The notes: generated from the letters alone by a model not told the origin. A stretch of DNA of 64,000 bases from Streptomyces viridiviolaceus (GCF_014650995.1 NZ_BMWA01000012.1:24178-88177); one strand, 5' to 3'. Positions 42,202 to 50,926 are shown, counted from the stretch's first letter. A program made the numbers and translations.

Positions 42202-43956
42202 ATGAAGATCCACAAGTACGACACCGTCATCGTCGGCGCCGGCGGCGCCGGTATGCGGGCCGCCATCGAGGCGACCAAGCGCAGCCGCACGGCCGTCCTG
42301 ACGAAGCTCTACCCCACCCGCTCCCACACGGGCGCCGCGCAGGGCGGCATGGCCGCCGCGCTGGCCAACGTGGAGGAGGACAACTGGGAGTGGCACACCT
42401 TCGACACGGTCAAGGGCGGTGACTACCTGGTCGACCAGGACGCCGCCGAGATCCTGGCGAAGGAGGCCATCGACTCCGTCCTCGACCTGGAGAAGATGGG
42501 CCTGCCGTTCAACCGCACCCCGAACGGCACCATCGACCAGCGCCGCTTCGGCGGTCACTCCCGCAACCACGGCGAGGCCCCGGTCCGCCGCTCCTGCTAC
42601 GCGGCCGACCGCACCGGCCACATGATCCTCCAGACGCTGTACCAGAACTGCGTCAAGGAGGGCGTGGAGTTCTTCAACGAGTTCTACGTCCTGGACCAGC
42701 TGATCACCGAGGTCGACGGCGTCAAGCACTCGGCCGGTGTCGTGGCGTACGAGCTGGCGACCGGCGAGATCCACGTCTTCCAGGCGAAGTCCGTGATCTA
42801 CGCCTCCGGCGGCACCGGCAAGTTCTTCAAGGTGACGTCCAACGCGCACACGCTGACCGGTGACGGCCAGGCCGCCGTGTACCGGCGCGGGCTGCCGCTG
42901 GAGGACATGGAGTTCTTCCAGTTCCACCCGACCGGCATCTGGCGCATGGGCATCCTGCTGACGGAGGGCGCCCGCGGTGAGGGCGGCATCCTCCGCAACA
43001 AGGACGGCGAGCGCTTCATGGAGAAGTACGCGCCGGTCATGAAGGACCTCGCCTCGCGTGACGTCGTCTCCCGCTCCATCTACACGGAGATCCGCGAGGG
43101 CCGCGGCTGCGGTCCCGAGGGCGACCACGTCTACCTGGACCTGACCCACCTCCCGCCGGAGCAGCTGGACGCCAAGCTGCCCGACATCACGGAGTTCGCG
43201 CGCACCTACCTGGGCATCGAGCCGTACACGGACCCGATCCCGATCCAGCCGACCGCGCACTACGCGATGGGCGGCATCCCGACCAACGTCGAGGGCGAGG
43301 TCCTGGCGGACAACACCACCGTCGTGCCGGGCCTGTACGCGGCCGGCGAGGTCGCCTGCGTGTCGGTGCACGGCGCCAACCGCCTGGGCACCAACTCGCT
43401 GCTGGACATCAACGTCTTCGGCAAGCGGGCCGGCATCGCCGCCGCGGAGTACGCGCAGAAGGCGGACTTCGTCCCGCTGCCCGAGGACCCGGAGTCCCTC
43501 GTCGTCGGGCAGATCGAGCGGCTGCGCACCTCCACCGGCAACGAGCGGGTCGCGGAGCTGCGCCGCGAGCTGCAGGAGACCATGGACGCCAACGTCATGG
43601 TGTTCCGCACCGAGCAGACGATCAAGACGGCGGTCGAGAAGATCGCCGAGCTGCGCGAGCGCTACAAGAACGTGGCGATCCAGGACAAGGGCAGGCGGTT
43701 CAACACCGACCTGCTGGAGGCCGTCGAGCTGGGCAACCTGCTCGACCTGGCCGAGGTCATGGCGGTCTCCGCCCTCGCCCGCAAGGAGTCGCGCGGCGGT
43801 CACTACCGCGAGGACTACCCGAACCGCGACGACGTCAACTTCATGCGCCACACCATGGCGTACCGCGAGGTCGGCGACGACGGCACCGAGTCCATCCGTC
43901 TCGACTACAAGCCGGTCGTCCAGACCCGCTACCAGCCGATGGAGCGTAAGTACTGA
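42202..43956 (+). CDS. sdhA: Succinate dehydrogenase flavoprotein subunit
   Basis: This 584-residue subunit oxidises succinate to fumarate using covalently bound FAD. FAD-binding VIVGAGGAGMRAAIEATKRS is at the N-terminus, and SHTGAAQGGM carries the flavin-linking His. The active-site region includes HPTGIWRMGILLTEGARGEG and HYAMGGIPTNVEGEV. The C-terminal domain ends DYKPVVQTRYQPMERKY. Length is standard. The stop overlaps the sdhB start by one base (TGATG). Electrons pass through SdhB to menaquinone. Confidence 0.97.
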   Translation: MKIHKYDTVIVGAGGAGMRAAIEATKRSRTAVLTKLYPTRSHTGAAQGGMAAALANVEEDNWEWHTFDTVKGGDYLVDQDAAEILAKEAIDSVLDLEKMGLPFNRTPNGTIDQRRFGGHSRNHGEAPVRRSCYAADRTGHMILQTLYQNCVKEGVEFFNEFYVLDQLITEVDGVKHSAGVVAYELATGEIHVFQAKSVIYASGGTGKFFKVTSNAHTLTGDGQAAVYRRGLPLEDMEFFQFHPTGIWRMGILLTEGARGEGGILRNKDGERFMEKYAPVMKDLASRDVVSRSIYTEIREGRGCGPEGDHVYLDLTHLPPEQLDAKLPDITEFARTYLGIEPYTDPIPIQPTAHYAMGGIPTNVEGEVLADNTTVVPGLYAAGEVACVSVHGANRLGTNSLLDINVFGKRAGIAAAEYAQKADFVPLPEDPESLVVGQIERLRTSTGNERVAELRRELQETMDANVMVFRTEQTIKTAVEKIAELRERYKNVAIQDKGRRFNTDLLEAVELGNLLDLAEVMAVSALARKESRGGHYREDYPNRDDVNFMRHTMAYREVGDDGTESIRLDYKPVVQTRYQPMERKY

Positions 43957-44717
43957 TGGCTACCCCCGTTATGGACAAGGTGCAGGCGGACGCCACCGCC
44001 TCGCCGTACATCACGGTCACTTTCCGCGTCCGGCGCTTCAACCCCGAGGTCTCGGCCGAGGCGACCTGGGAGGACTTCCAGCTCGAGCTCGACCCGAAGG
44101 AGCGCGTCCTCGACGGCCTCCACAAGATCAAGTGGGAGCAGGACGGAACGCTGACCTTCCGGCGTTCCTGCGCCCACGGCATCTGCGGGTCCGACGCCAT
44201 GCGGATCAACGGCAAGAACCGTCTGGCCTGCAAGACGCTGATCAAGGACATCAACCCGGAGAAGCCGATCACGGTCGAGCCCATCAAGGGCCTGACGGTC
44301 CTGAAGGACCTCGTGGTCGACATGGAGCCGTTCTTCCAGGCGTACCGGGACGTGATGCCCTTCCTGATCACGAAGGACACCAACGAGCCGACGCGTGAGC
44401 GTCTGCAGTCCGCCGAGGACCGCGAGCGCTTCGACGACACGACGAAGTGCATCCTCTGCGCCGCCTGCACGTCCTCCTGCCCGGTCTTCTGGAACGACGG
44501 CCAGTACTTCGGTCCGGCGGCCATCGTCAACGCCCACCGCTTCATCTTCGACTCGCGTGACGAGGCCGGCGAGCAGCGGCTGGAGATCCTCAACGACCGT
44601 GACGGCGTGTGGCGCTGCCGCACGACCTTCAACTGCACGGACGCCTGCCCGCGTGGCATCGAGGTCACCAAGGCGATCGCGGAGGTGAAGCGGGCGCTGA
44701 TCACGCGCCGCTTCTGA
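43956..44717 (+). CDS. sdhB: Succinate dehydrogenase iron-sulfur subunit
   Basis: This 253-residue protein carries three iron-sulfur clusters. The [2Fe-2S] ligands lie in FRRSCAHGICGSDAM and NRLACKTLI. The ferredoxin-like half has CILCAACTSSCPV and CRTTFNCTDACPRGIEV for the [4Fe-4S] and [3Fe-4S] clusters. It links the flavoprotein to the membrane quinone site. The ATG overlaps the sdhA stop. A strong terminator follows 26 bp downstream, closing the operon. Confidence 0.97.
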   Translation: MATPVMDKVQADATASPYITVTFRVRRFNPEVSAEATWEDFQLELDPKERVLDGLHKIKWEQDGTLTFRRSCAHGICGSDAMRINGKNRLACKTLIKDINPEKPITVEPIKGLTVLKDLVVDMEPFFQAYRDVMPFLITKDTNEPTRERLQSAEDRERFDDTTKCILCAACTSSCPVFWNDGQYFGPAAIVNAHRFIFDSRDEAGEQRLEILNDRDGVWRCRTTFNCTDACPRGIEVTKAIAEVKRALITRRF

Positions 44718-44743
44718 CCAGCCGTTCCCCGTACGTCCCCGAG

Positions 44744-44770
44744 GGCCCCGCTTCCGCCGGAAGCGGGGCC
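44744..44770 (+). terminator. Strong terminator of the sdhCDAB operon
   Basis: GGCCCCGCTTCC (44744-44755) pairs perfectly with GGAAGCGGGGCC (44759-44770) around a 3-nt loop, followed by TTC. This is one of the clearest intrinsic-type terminators in the window. Confidence 0.93.
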
Positions 44771-44833
44771 TTCGGGCATTTTCGGAACCCGCCAATCACG
44801 GGTTCCGGCCGATGATCGCCCTACTCTGACGGC

Positions 44834-45244
44834 ATGTCAGATGACGAGTCCTACGAGCTGCTCGGGTTCGACAACGTACTGCTGCCCGTCGGAGACCTCG
44901 GTGAGGCCGTCGGGTTCTACGAACGCGCCGGGTTCCCCCTGGCCTTCCGGCTCGACGAGGCCGGGATCGCGCTGCTGAAGGTCGGAGGGGAGACGCCGGG
45001 CATCCTGCTGCGCGCGGAGGAGGAGTTCGGGCGCCGTCCGCCGCTCTGGCCCTCCGCGCGGGTGTGGCTGGAGGTGCCGGACGCCCGGACGGCGGACCGC
45101 GCCCTGCGCGAGGTGGGCATCGTGCCGCTCGACGAGCCGTTCCCCGTGGCCACCGGATGGACCGTGGAGTTCGCCGACCCGTGGGGCAACGTCATCGGTC
45201 TCACGGACTACTCCAAGCGCCGGGAGCTCGGCCGCCGGCCGTGA
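44834..45244 (+). CDS. VOC-family (glyoxalase/bleomycin-resistance-like) protein
   Basis: This 136-residue protein contains two beta-alpha-beta-beta-beta modules of the vicinal-oxygen-chelate fold. The halves read ELLGFDNVLLPVGDLGEAVG followed by FYERAGF, and ARVWLEVPDARTADRALREV, ending in the usual EFADPWGNVIGLTDYS. Such proteins are small dioxygenases, isomerases, or binding/resistance proteins. A metal-ligand Glu is present in VEFADPWGN, but the N-terminal ligand position is not the classical His (DNVLLPV), so metal binding is uncertain. It is a stand-alone gene between sdh and the TetR operon. Confidence 0.85.
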   Translation: MSDDESYELLGFDNVLLPVGDLGEAVGFYERAGFPLAFRLDEAGIALLKVGGETPGILLRAEEEFGRRPPLWPSARVWLEVPDARTADRALREVGIVPLDEPFPVATGWTVEFADPWGNVIGLTDYSKRRELGRRP

Positions 45245-45280
45245 CGCCGACGCCGTGACGCGGACCACTCCGCCCTTGAG

Positions 45281-45339
45281 TTGAACACGTTCAAAAGCAG
45301 GTCTAGAGTCTGCCCCGTCAGCGTTTTGAACGCGTTCAA
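45281..45339 (+). promoter_or_regulatory. Promoter flanked by two TetR-type operators
   Basis: TTGAACACGTTCAA (45281-45294) and TTGAACGCGTTCAA (45326-45339) are perfect palindromic variants of TTGAAC-N2-GTTCAA. The first contains the -35 (TTGAAC, 45281-45286), which stands 17 bp from -10 TAGAGT (45304-45309); the second lies just past the predicted start site. This is a classic repressor layout. The operon's own TetR-type gene at 46257 is the obvious binder (inferred). Confidence 0.82.
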
Positions 45340-45353
45340 GAAGGGGTGGGGCA

Positions 45354-45761
45354 ATGGACCGCACCGTCATCGCCTACGTCATCTACCTGGTCGTCAGCAT
45401 CGGCCTGACCGTCTGGGTGGCCCGCACGCTCAGCCGCAACGGACGGGTCTTCCTCGCCGACGTCCTGCACGGCAACGAGAAGCTCGCGGACGCCGTCAAC
45501 CACCTCCTGGTGGTCGGCTTCTACCTCGTCAACCTCGGCTTCGTGGCCCTGTACCTGAGCGACGACGAGACGATCACCGACACCCGCGGGATATTCGAGG
45601 CCCTGTCGACCAAGCTGGGCGTGGTGCTGCTCGTGCTGGGCGTGATGCACCTGGGCAACGTGTACGTGCTCAACCGGATCCGGCGGCGCGGTGTGATGGA
45701 GCGCGAGCAGCTGCCGCCGGTCGAGCCGCAGGGCTGGGTGGCCCCGACGGCGGGGGCCTGA
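45354..45761 (+). CDS. Small integral membrane protein of the TetR operon
   Basis: This 135-residue protein has three hydrophobic segments: TVIAYVIYLVVSIGLTVWVA, LLVVGFYLVNLGFVALYLSD and LGVVLLVLGVMHLGNVYVLN. The conserved-looking ARTLSRNGRVFLADVLHGNE lies between the first two. I recognise no named family. It is the first gene after a promoter with two palindromic operators, so it is probably tightly repressed. The DCC-family gene follows five bases later and the TetR gene is third. A role in membrane lipid or redox response is possible but unproven. Confidence 0.8.
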   Translation: MDRTVIAYVIYLVVSIGLTVWVARTLSRNGRVFLADVLHGNEKLADAVNHLLVVGFYLVNLGFVALYLSDDETITDTRGIFEALSTKLGVVLLVLGVMHLGNVYVLNRIRRRGVMEREQLPPVEPQGWVAPTAGA

Positions 45762-45765
45762 CCCG

Positions 45766-46245
45766 ATGGCTCCCGCTCGGGCGACGGCCGGCGCCCCGGT
45801 GCGCCGGCTCACCGTCCTCTACGACGCCGAGTGCGCCCTGTGCACCTTCGTCCGCGACTGGCTGCTGCGGCAGCCGAGGCTGGTGCCGCTGGAGCTCGTG
45901 CCGGCGGGGTCCGACGAGGCCCGGCGCCGGTTCCCCGGACTGGACCACGCCGGCACCCTGGACGAGGTCACCGCCGTCGGCGACGCCGGGCAGGTCTACC
46001 GGGGCGCCGCCGCCTGGATCGTCGTCCTGTGGGCGCTGCGCGAACACCGGCCGCTCGCCCACCGGCTCAGCACCCCCGCGGGGGCGAGGCTGGCCAAGGG
46101 CGCGGTCCTGGCCGCCGCCAAGTGGCGGGGCGGGCAGTGGGGAGGCAAGGCCTACCGCCGGGCCGACGGGTGGACCTACGACCCGCGCGCGGGGTGGTCG
46201 TACGCCGGGCCCGGCTGTGACAACGGCACCTGTGTCACTCGTTAG
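45766..46245 (+). CDS. DCC-family (DUF393) thiol-disulfide-like protein
   Basis: This 159-residue protein has the DUF393 start LTVLYDAECALCTFVRDWLL, with the D-x2-C-x2-C motif that names the DCC family, compatible with thioredoxin-like redox chemistry. It continues VTAVGDAGQVYRGAAAWIVV and ends with a second Cys pair (CDNGTC), which is unusual for the short family. ATG 45766 lies five bases after the membrane-protein gene, suggesting a joint role in handling a disulfide in or near that membrane partner (inference). Confidence 0.82.
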   Translation: MAPARATAGAPVRRLTVLYDAECALCTFVRDWLLRQPRLVPLELVPAGSDEARRRFPGLDHAGTLDEVTAVGDAGQVYRGAAAWIVVLWALREHRPLAHRLSTPAGARLAKGAVLAAAKWRGGQWGGKAYRRADGWTYDPRAGWSYAGPGCDNGTCVTR

Positions 46246-46256
46246 GCTCTGGTCCT

Positions 46257-47021
46257 GTGCCTGCGAAGAACGACGGCCCCGACGAGGCGGCCCCACTCAG
46301 CAAGTCCGAACAGACCCGCGCGCTGATCCTGGAGACGGCCATGCGGCTGTTCCAGGAGCGCGGCTACGACCGGACGACGATGCGGGCCATCGCCCAGGAG
46401 GCCGGGGTCTCCGTGGGCAACGCCTACTACTACTTCGCGGGCAAGGAACACCTGATCCAGGGCTTCTACGACCGGATCGCCGCCCAGCACCAGGAGGCGG
46501 TCCGGGAGGTCCTGGCCCGGGAGACCGACCTGGAGGCGCGGCTCGCTGGCGTGCTGAAGGTGTGGCTGGACATCGCCACGCCGTACCACGAGTTCGCGGT
46601 GCAGTTCTTCAAGAACGCCGCCGATCCGGACAGTCCGCTCAGCCCCTTCTCCCCGGAGTCGGAGCACGCGCGCGTGGAGGCCATCAGCGTGCACCGGGCG
46701 GTGCTGGCCGGGGCGAAGACCAAGGTGCCGGAGGACCTGCGGGACATCCTGCCCGAGCTGATGTGGCTCTCGCAGATGGGGCTCGTCCTGTACTGGGTCT
46801 TCGACCGGACTCAGGGGCGCGAGCGCAGCTACCGGCTCGCCGAGCGCGGCGCCCGGCTGACCGCGCGGGGCGTCGCGCTTGCCCGTTTCCGCGTGCTGCG
46901 CCCCCTGGTGCGCGAGGTGCACGAGCTGTTCACGGACTTCCTGCCGGGCATGACGAAGGCACTCCCGGACCCGGCGAAGAAGGGGACACCCGATGCGGGG
47001 GACGGGCCCGGGCGTGCCTGA
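46257..47021 (+). CDS. TetR-family transcriptional regulator
   Basis: This 254-residue repressor has its DNA-binding domain at residues about 18-65 (TRALILETAMRLFQERGYDR, then TTMRAIAQEAGVSVGNAYYY, then FAGKEHLIQGFYDRI). The C-terminal all-helical ligand domain is of unknown specificity. The GTG at 46257 lies 11 bp after the DCC gene, making it third of the operon. The promoter at 45281-45339 carries two palindromes of TetR type, so autoregulation is very likely. The C-terminus is charged and low in complexity. Confidence 0.92.
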   Translation: MPAKNDGPDEAAPLSKSEQTRALILETAMRLFQERGYDRTTMRAIAQEAGVSVGNAYYYFAGKEHLIQGFYDRIAAQHQEAVREVLARETDLEARLAGVLKVWLDIATPYHEFAVQFFKNAADPDSPLSPFSPESEHARVEAISVHRAVLAGAKTKVPEDLRDILPELMWLSQMGLVLYWVFDRTQGRERSYRLAERGARLTARGVALARFRVLRPLVREVHELFTDFLPGMTKALPDPAKKGTPDAGDGPGRA

Positions 47022-47066
47022 GCGGTCGCCCGGTGGCGTCGGCCGGGGACCGGCAGCGGGACCCCG

Positions 47067-48389
47067 TCAGGCCTGACGGGACGCCAGCTCGATCACCGTG
47101 ATGTCCGAGGGCGCCCCCACACGCGTGGGCGGGCCCCAGGCGCCCGCGCCCCGGCTGACGTACAGCTGGGTGTCGCCGTAGCGCTCCAGGCCCGCGAGCG
47201 TCGGGTTGGCGGCGCCCGCGATGAGGTTGCCGGGCCAGAGCTGGCCGCCGTGGGTGTGGCCGGAGAGCTGGAGGTCGACGCCGTGGTCGACGGCGTCGTG
47301 GATCTGCACCGGCTGGTGGGCGAGCAGCACGCACGCGCGTGTCCGGTCCCGGTCGCCGAGGGCCTTCGCGTAGTCGGGGCCCTGGCCCTCGTCCTCGCCG
47401 GCCACGTCGTTGACGCCCGCGAGGTCGAAGTGGGGCAGCTCGGTGCGCGCGTTCTCCAGCGGGAGCAGGCCGAGCCGCCGTACCTCCGCCACCCATTGCT
47501 CGGCGCCGGAGAAGTACTCGTGGTTGCCCGTGACGAAGTACGCGCCGTGCCGGGCCCTCAGCCGGGCCAGCGGGGCCGCCGCCGGCCCGAGGTCCTTCAC
47601 GCTGCCGTCGACCAGGTCGCCGACGACGGCGATGAGGTCGGGCTGCGTGGAATTGATCGTGTCGACGACCTTCTGCGCGAAACCCCGGCCGAGGACCGGG
47701 CCGAGGTGGATGTCGCTGACCACGGCGATGCGGAAGCCGTGCGCCGCGCGCGGGAGCTTGGCCAGCGGCACGGTGACCCGCTTCACCTTCGGGCCGCTCA
47801 GCACGCCGTACGTGCCGTACCCGACGGTCCCGACGGCCGCCGCGGCGGCGGCGCCGGCGACGACGCGGGAGACGAACAGGCGGCGGGAGGGCACGGCGAG
47901 GGGGCTCGGGGGCGGGGCGTCCGGCGGGCCGTCGGGCGTGGGGGGCGGCTCCGGGGCATCGGTCCTCGGCGGCGCGGTCGCCGCCGGTATGCGCTCCGGG
48001 GCCGCGGCCTTCGGCGCCTGCTGACGGGCGCTCTCCGCCGGGACCGGCTCCGACCGCGGTGCGGCGGCCCGCCGGGCCGGCAGCCGTCGCAGCACGGGCC
48101 GTACGACCTCACCGGCCAGTACGGCCAGCAGCAGGTAGATCGACAGGGCCAGCCACAGGAAACCGGGCCAGGCCAGGACGCGCTGGAGCCAGAACGGGGC
48201 GCCGGTGCGCTCGGCCACCAGCGCGCCGACGGCCAGTGCCCAGCCCCCGGCGATCACGACGGCGCCGATGCGGCGGACGGGTCCGGGGCCCCGGGTGGTG
48301 TCGCGGAACAGGCGCCGCCACACGTACCAGTTCGCCGCCACCAGCACGCTCACCACGGCCAGCGCGACGAGCGCGAAGACGACCACCAT
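47067..48389 (-). CDS. Membrane-anchored metallophosphoesterase (YkuE-like)
   Basis: This is a 440-residue protein. The N-terminal third holds several membrane segments (MVVVFALVALAVVSVLVAAN, then ALSIYLLLAVLAGEVVRPVL), followed by a Pro/Ala-rich linker. A twin-arginine-like SRRLFVSRVVAGAAAAAAVG lies near residue 165. The calcineurin-type phosphoesterase domain follows with all metal motifs: VVSDIHLGP, VVGDLVDG, TGNHEYF, and the signature LSGHTHGGQLWPG. YkuE-type enzymes act outside the membrane on phosphodiesters such as lipid or undecaprenyl-linked substrates. It is convergent with the TetR gene. Confidence 0.9.
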   Translation of the reverse strand: MVVVFALVALAVVSVLVAANWYVWRRLFRDTTRGPGPVRRIGAVVIAGGWALAVGALVAERTGAPFWLQRVLAWPGFLWLALSIYLLLAVLAGEVVRPVLRRLPARRAAAPRSEPVPAESARQQAPKAAAPERIPAATAPPRTDAPEPPPTPDGPPDAPPPSPLAVPSRRLFVSRVVAGAAAAAAVGTVGYGTYGVLSGPKVKRVTVPLAKLPRAAHGFRIAVVSDIHLGPVLGRGFAQKVVDTINSTQPDLIAVVGDLVDGSVKDLGPAAAPLARLRARHGAYFVTGNHEYFSGAEQWVAEVRRLGLLPLENARTELPHFDLAGVNDVAGEDEGQGPDYAKALGDRDRTRACVLLAHQPVQIHDAVDHGVDLQLSGHTHGGQLWPGNLIAGAANPTLAGLERYGDTQLYVSRGAGAWGPPTRVGAPSDITVIELASRQA

Positions 48390-48452
48390 GCCGTCGTTTC
48401 CCCTCCGTTGTGACGTCCAGGGACGTCCATGGCCTCCGGCTGCGGCGTCCGG

Positions 48453-48692
48453 CTATGACGTTCGGCGCAGTGCGCGCAGTCCGCGCAACCCGATGACCCC
48501 GATGATCGTCCCCAATACGAAGGAGACGACGGCGAGCAGCAGGTGCACCCAGAAGTAGGCCGTGGGTTCGCCGTCCTCGAAGGCGAGCCCGCTGCTGTCC
48601 TTGATCAGATTATTGACGAAAGTGATCCAGATGAACCAACTCCACACCCCGAAGGCGAGCAGGAACCAGGAGACGGGGCGGCTGAGCTTCAT
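48453..48692 (-). CDS. Small two-segment membrane protein, 79 residues
   Basis: This small conserved-type protein starts MKLSRPVSWFLLAFGVWSWF and has a second segment FWVHLLLAVVSFVLGTIIGV, with a short loop (NNLIKDSSGLAFEDGEPTA) between. A basic C-terminus (RGLRALRRTS) suggests both ends are cytoplasmic. It is transcribed divergently from the D-Ala-D-Ala carboxypeptidase gene, 91 bp away, so the two may share control and act together in wall growth. Function unknown. Confidence 0.8.
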   Translation of the reverse strand: MKLSRPVSWFLLAFGVWSWFIWITFVNNLIKDSSGLAFEDGEPTAYFWVHLLLAVVSFVLGTIIGVIGLRGLRALRRTS

Positions 48693-48770
48693 GGGTCCAG
48701 TATCGCCGTCCCGTGTCCGGTTCCGTGTCCGGGGTGGGGAGGGGGCCGGGACTCCGCCGCGCCCGGCGGG

Positions 48771-48784
48771 TACGTTCTCGCTCG
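48771..48784 (+). promoter_or_regulatory. -10 element implying a leaderless carboxypeptidase transcript
   Basis: TACGTT (48771-48776), a TANNNT-type -10, ends seven bases before GTG 48784, and no Shine-Dalgarno sequence is visible. Transcription would begin at the start codon. Leaderless mRNAs are common in Streptomyces. No clear -35 is seen. Confidence 0.4.
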
Positions 48785-50073
48785 TGCCCGCACCCAAGAA
48801 GACCCTCAGGCGATCCCTGCTGGTCGCCTCCGCCGTCCTGACCACCCTGTCGTCCCTGGCGATCACGGCGCCCGCCGCGCATGCCGCGCCGAGTCCCTCG
48901 GCGAGCCCGTCGGCCACGCCCCCGGCGTCGATGTCGACCGTGGGCGGCGCCCGGCTCGGCAAGCCCGGGACACAGGTCGATCTCGCGGGCGGAGCGCCCG
49001 TCCTGCCCAAGGACCTCACCGCACGCTCGTGGATCGTGGCCGACGCCGAGTCCGGGGAGGTCCTCGCGGCGCACAACGCGCACTGGCGGCTGGCCCCGGC
49101 GAGCACGCTGAAGATGCTGTTCGCCGACACGCTGCTGCCGAAGTGGCCGAAGACCACCAAGCACAAGGTCGAGGTGTCCGACCTCGCGGGCGTCGGCGCC
49201 GGCTCCAGCATGGTCGGGATCAAGGAGGAGGAGACCTACACGGTCCACGACCTGTGGCTCGGGGTCTTCCTGCGGTCCGGCAACGACGCCGTGCACGTGC
49301 TGTCCGCGATGAACGGCGGGGTCGACAAGACGGTGCAGGAGATGAACCGGCACGCCGAGGAGCTCCAGGCCGGCGACACGGAGGTGGTCAGCCCCGACGG
49401 CTACGACGCGCCGCGCCAGGTCTCTTCCGCGTACGACCTGACGCTGTTCGCCCGCTCGGGCCTGCAGAAGAAGGACTTCCGCGAGTACGCCTCCACGGTC
49501 CGCGCGAAGTTCCCGGGCCGGACCACGAAGGACAAGAAGGGCAAGACGTCCCGCGAGTCCTTCGAGATCCAGAACACCAACCGGCTGCTGACCGGCGACT
49601 CGGGCCTGGACGTCTACCCGGGCATCGCGGGGGTGAAGAACGGCAACACCACCCACGCCGGCGCCACCTTCACCGGCGTCGCCGAGCGGGGCGGCAAGGT
49701 GTTGCTCGTCACGGTCATGAACCCGGCGAAGGACGAGCACAACGAGGTGTACAAGGAGACCGCCCGGCTCTTCGACTGGGGTTTCCAGGCGGCCGGCAAG
49801 GTGAAGCCGGTGGGCGAGCTGGTGCCGCCGAGGAGCGCCGCCCGGACGGACTCCAAGCCCGGGGCGGACGCCTCCGGCGAGGCCGGGGGCACCGGCAAGG
49901 GCGCCGCCGGGTCGAAGCCCGTGGCGGGCGCCCCGGCCGCGGACGGCTCCAGCGGCGTCGCGATCGCGGCGGCCGTCGCCGGCGGGCTGCTGGTCCTGCT
50001 CGCGGGCGGCGCGTTCCTGGTCAACCGCCGTTGGCCGCTGCCGGACCTGGTGCGTCGCCGGCCCCGTCCGTGA
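48784..50073 (+). CDS. D-alanyl-D-alanine carboxypeptidase (S11, DacA-like)
   Basis: This 429-residue exported protein trims the terminal D-Ala from peptidoglycan stem peptides. Its signal peptide spans about 1-35. The penicillin-binding motifs are S-x-x-K as STLK (Ser107, Lys110), S-x-N in RSGNDAVHVL, and the third motif reads KNG (GVKNGNTTHAG) rather than the usual KTG. A Gly/Ala-rich linker leads to a C-terminal membrane helix (VAIAAAVAGGLLVLLAGGAF) and a basic tail. The GTG at 48784 fits the signal peptide; upstream in-frame sequence is antisense to the divergent gene. Confidence 0.92.
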   Translation: MPAPKKTLRRSLLVASAVLTTLSSLAITAPAAHAAPSPSASPSATPPASMSTVGGARLGKPGTQVDLAGGAPVLPKDLTARSWIVADAESGEVLAAHNAHWRLAPASTLKMLFADTLLPKWPKTTKHKVEVSDLAGVGAGSSMVGIKEEETYTVHDLWLGVFLRSGNDAVHVLSAMNGGVDKTVQEMNRHAEELQAGDTEVVSPDGYDAPRQVSSAYDLTLFARSGLQKKDFREYASTVRAKFPGRTTKDKKGKTSRESFEIQNTNRLLTGDSGLDVYPGIAGVKNGNTTHAGATFTGVAERGGKVLLVTVMNPAKDEHNEVYKETARLFDWGFQAAGKVKPVGELVPPRSAARTDSKPGADASGEAGGTGKGAAGSKPVAGAPAADGSSGVAIAAAVAGGLLVLLAGGAFLVNRRWPLPDLVRRRPRP

Positions 50074-50926
50074 GCTCCGCCTCCTTGCTCTGCGTCGCCG
50101 TCCAGGCGGCGCAGAACAGCACCAGCTTCGAGGTGAAGTTGATCCACAGCAGCAACGCGATGGGGACGCCGAAGGTGCCGTACATGCTCTTCGTTGCCAC
50201 GCCCTGCATGTAGCCGCTGAGCAGCAGCTTCAGCAGCTCGAAGCCGACCGCGCCGATCAGGGCGGCCACCACCAGGCGGCGCCTGGTCGGCTCGACGCCC
50301 GGCAGCAGGGTCAGGACGTAGAGCAGCACCAGGAAGTCGGCGAGCGCGGCGACGGCGAACGCGGCGATGTACAGCAGGGCCCCGCCGAAGCCGCCCTCGA
50401 TGCCCAGTTGGCGGATGATCCAGCCGACCAGCGCGGAGGCCACGGTGGAGATGCCGATGGTGACCAGGAGCGCGCCGCCGAGGCCGACCAGGATGCCCGC
50501 GTCCTTGGCCCGGTGCAGGACCGGGTTCTCGTCCTCGTCGGGCAGTTCCCAGACCGCTCGCAGGCAGCCCCGCGTCGCTTCCACCCAGCCCATGCCGGTG
50601 AACAGCAGCAGGGCGCCGGCGACCACGGAGACGGTGCCCGCGTTCTGCACCAGGCTGTCGATGTTCAGCTGGTCGGAGATGCCGGGCACCTGTTCGGCGA
50701 GCTTGTCCTGCAGCTTGTCCTGCTGCTCGGTGCTGAGCGTGGAGGCGGCGATCGCGGCGGCCAGGGTGAGCAGCGGGAAGAGCGCGACGAAACTGGTGAA
50801 GGTCATGGCGGCGGCCAGCCGCGTCCACTTCACCCGGTCCAGCCGCTCGTACGACCGCCACGCGTGCGTGGCCATCAGCCGCGCCGCCCAAGGCCCCACG
50901 ACGGGGAGCTTTTTCAGCCAGTCCAT
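50021..50926 (-). CDS. YihY/BrkB-family membrane protein
   Basis: This 301-residue protein has six hydrophobic segments. Family landmarks are RLAAAMTFTSFVALFPLLTL, GWVEATRGCLRAVWELPDED, and GVPIALLLWINFTSKLVLFC. YihY proteins were once called RNase BN in error; their role is unknown, with transport or envelope function suspected. Its stop overlaps the end of the convergent carboxypeptidase gene by 53 bp. Its ATG at 50926 overlaps the GtrA gene end by 13 bp, tying it to the decaprenyl-arabinose module. Confidence 0.9.
   Translation of the reverse strand: MDWLKKLPVVGPWAARLMATHAWRSYERLDRVKWTRLAAAMTFTSFVALFPLLTLAAAIAASTLSTEQQDKLQDKLAEQVPGISDQLNIDSLVQNAGTVSVVAGALLLFTGMGWVEATRGCLRAVWELPDEDENPVLHRAKDAGILVGLGGALLVTIGISTVASALVGWIIRQLGIEGGFGGALLYIAAFAVAALADFLVLLYVLTLLPGVEPTRRRLVVAALIGAVGFELLKLLLSGYMQGVATKSMYGTFGVPIALLLWINFTSKLVLFCAAWTATQSKEAELTDGAGDAPGPAAANGG

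Noticed and set aside
46206..46245. Regulatory repeat TGTGACA...TGTGTCACT before the TetR gene
   Set aside because: It lies within the 3' coding end of the DCC-family gene (CDNGTCVTR), where the codons explain it.
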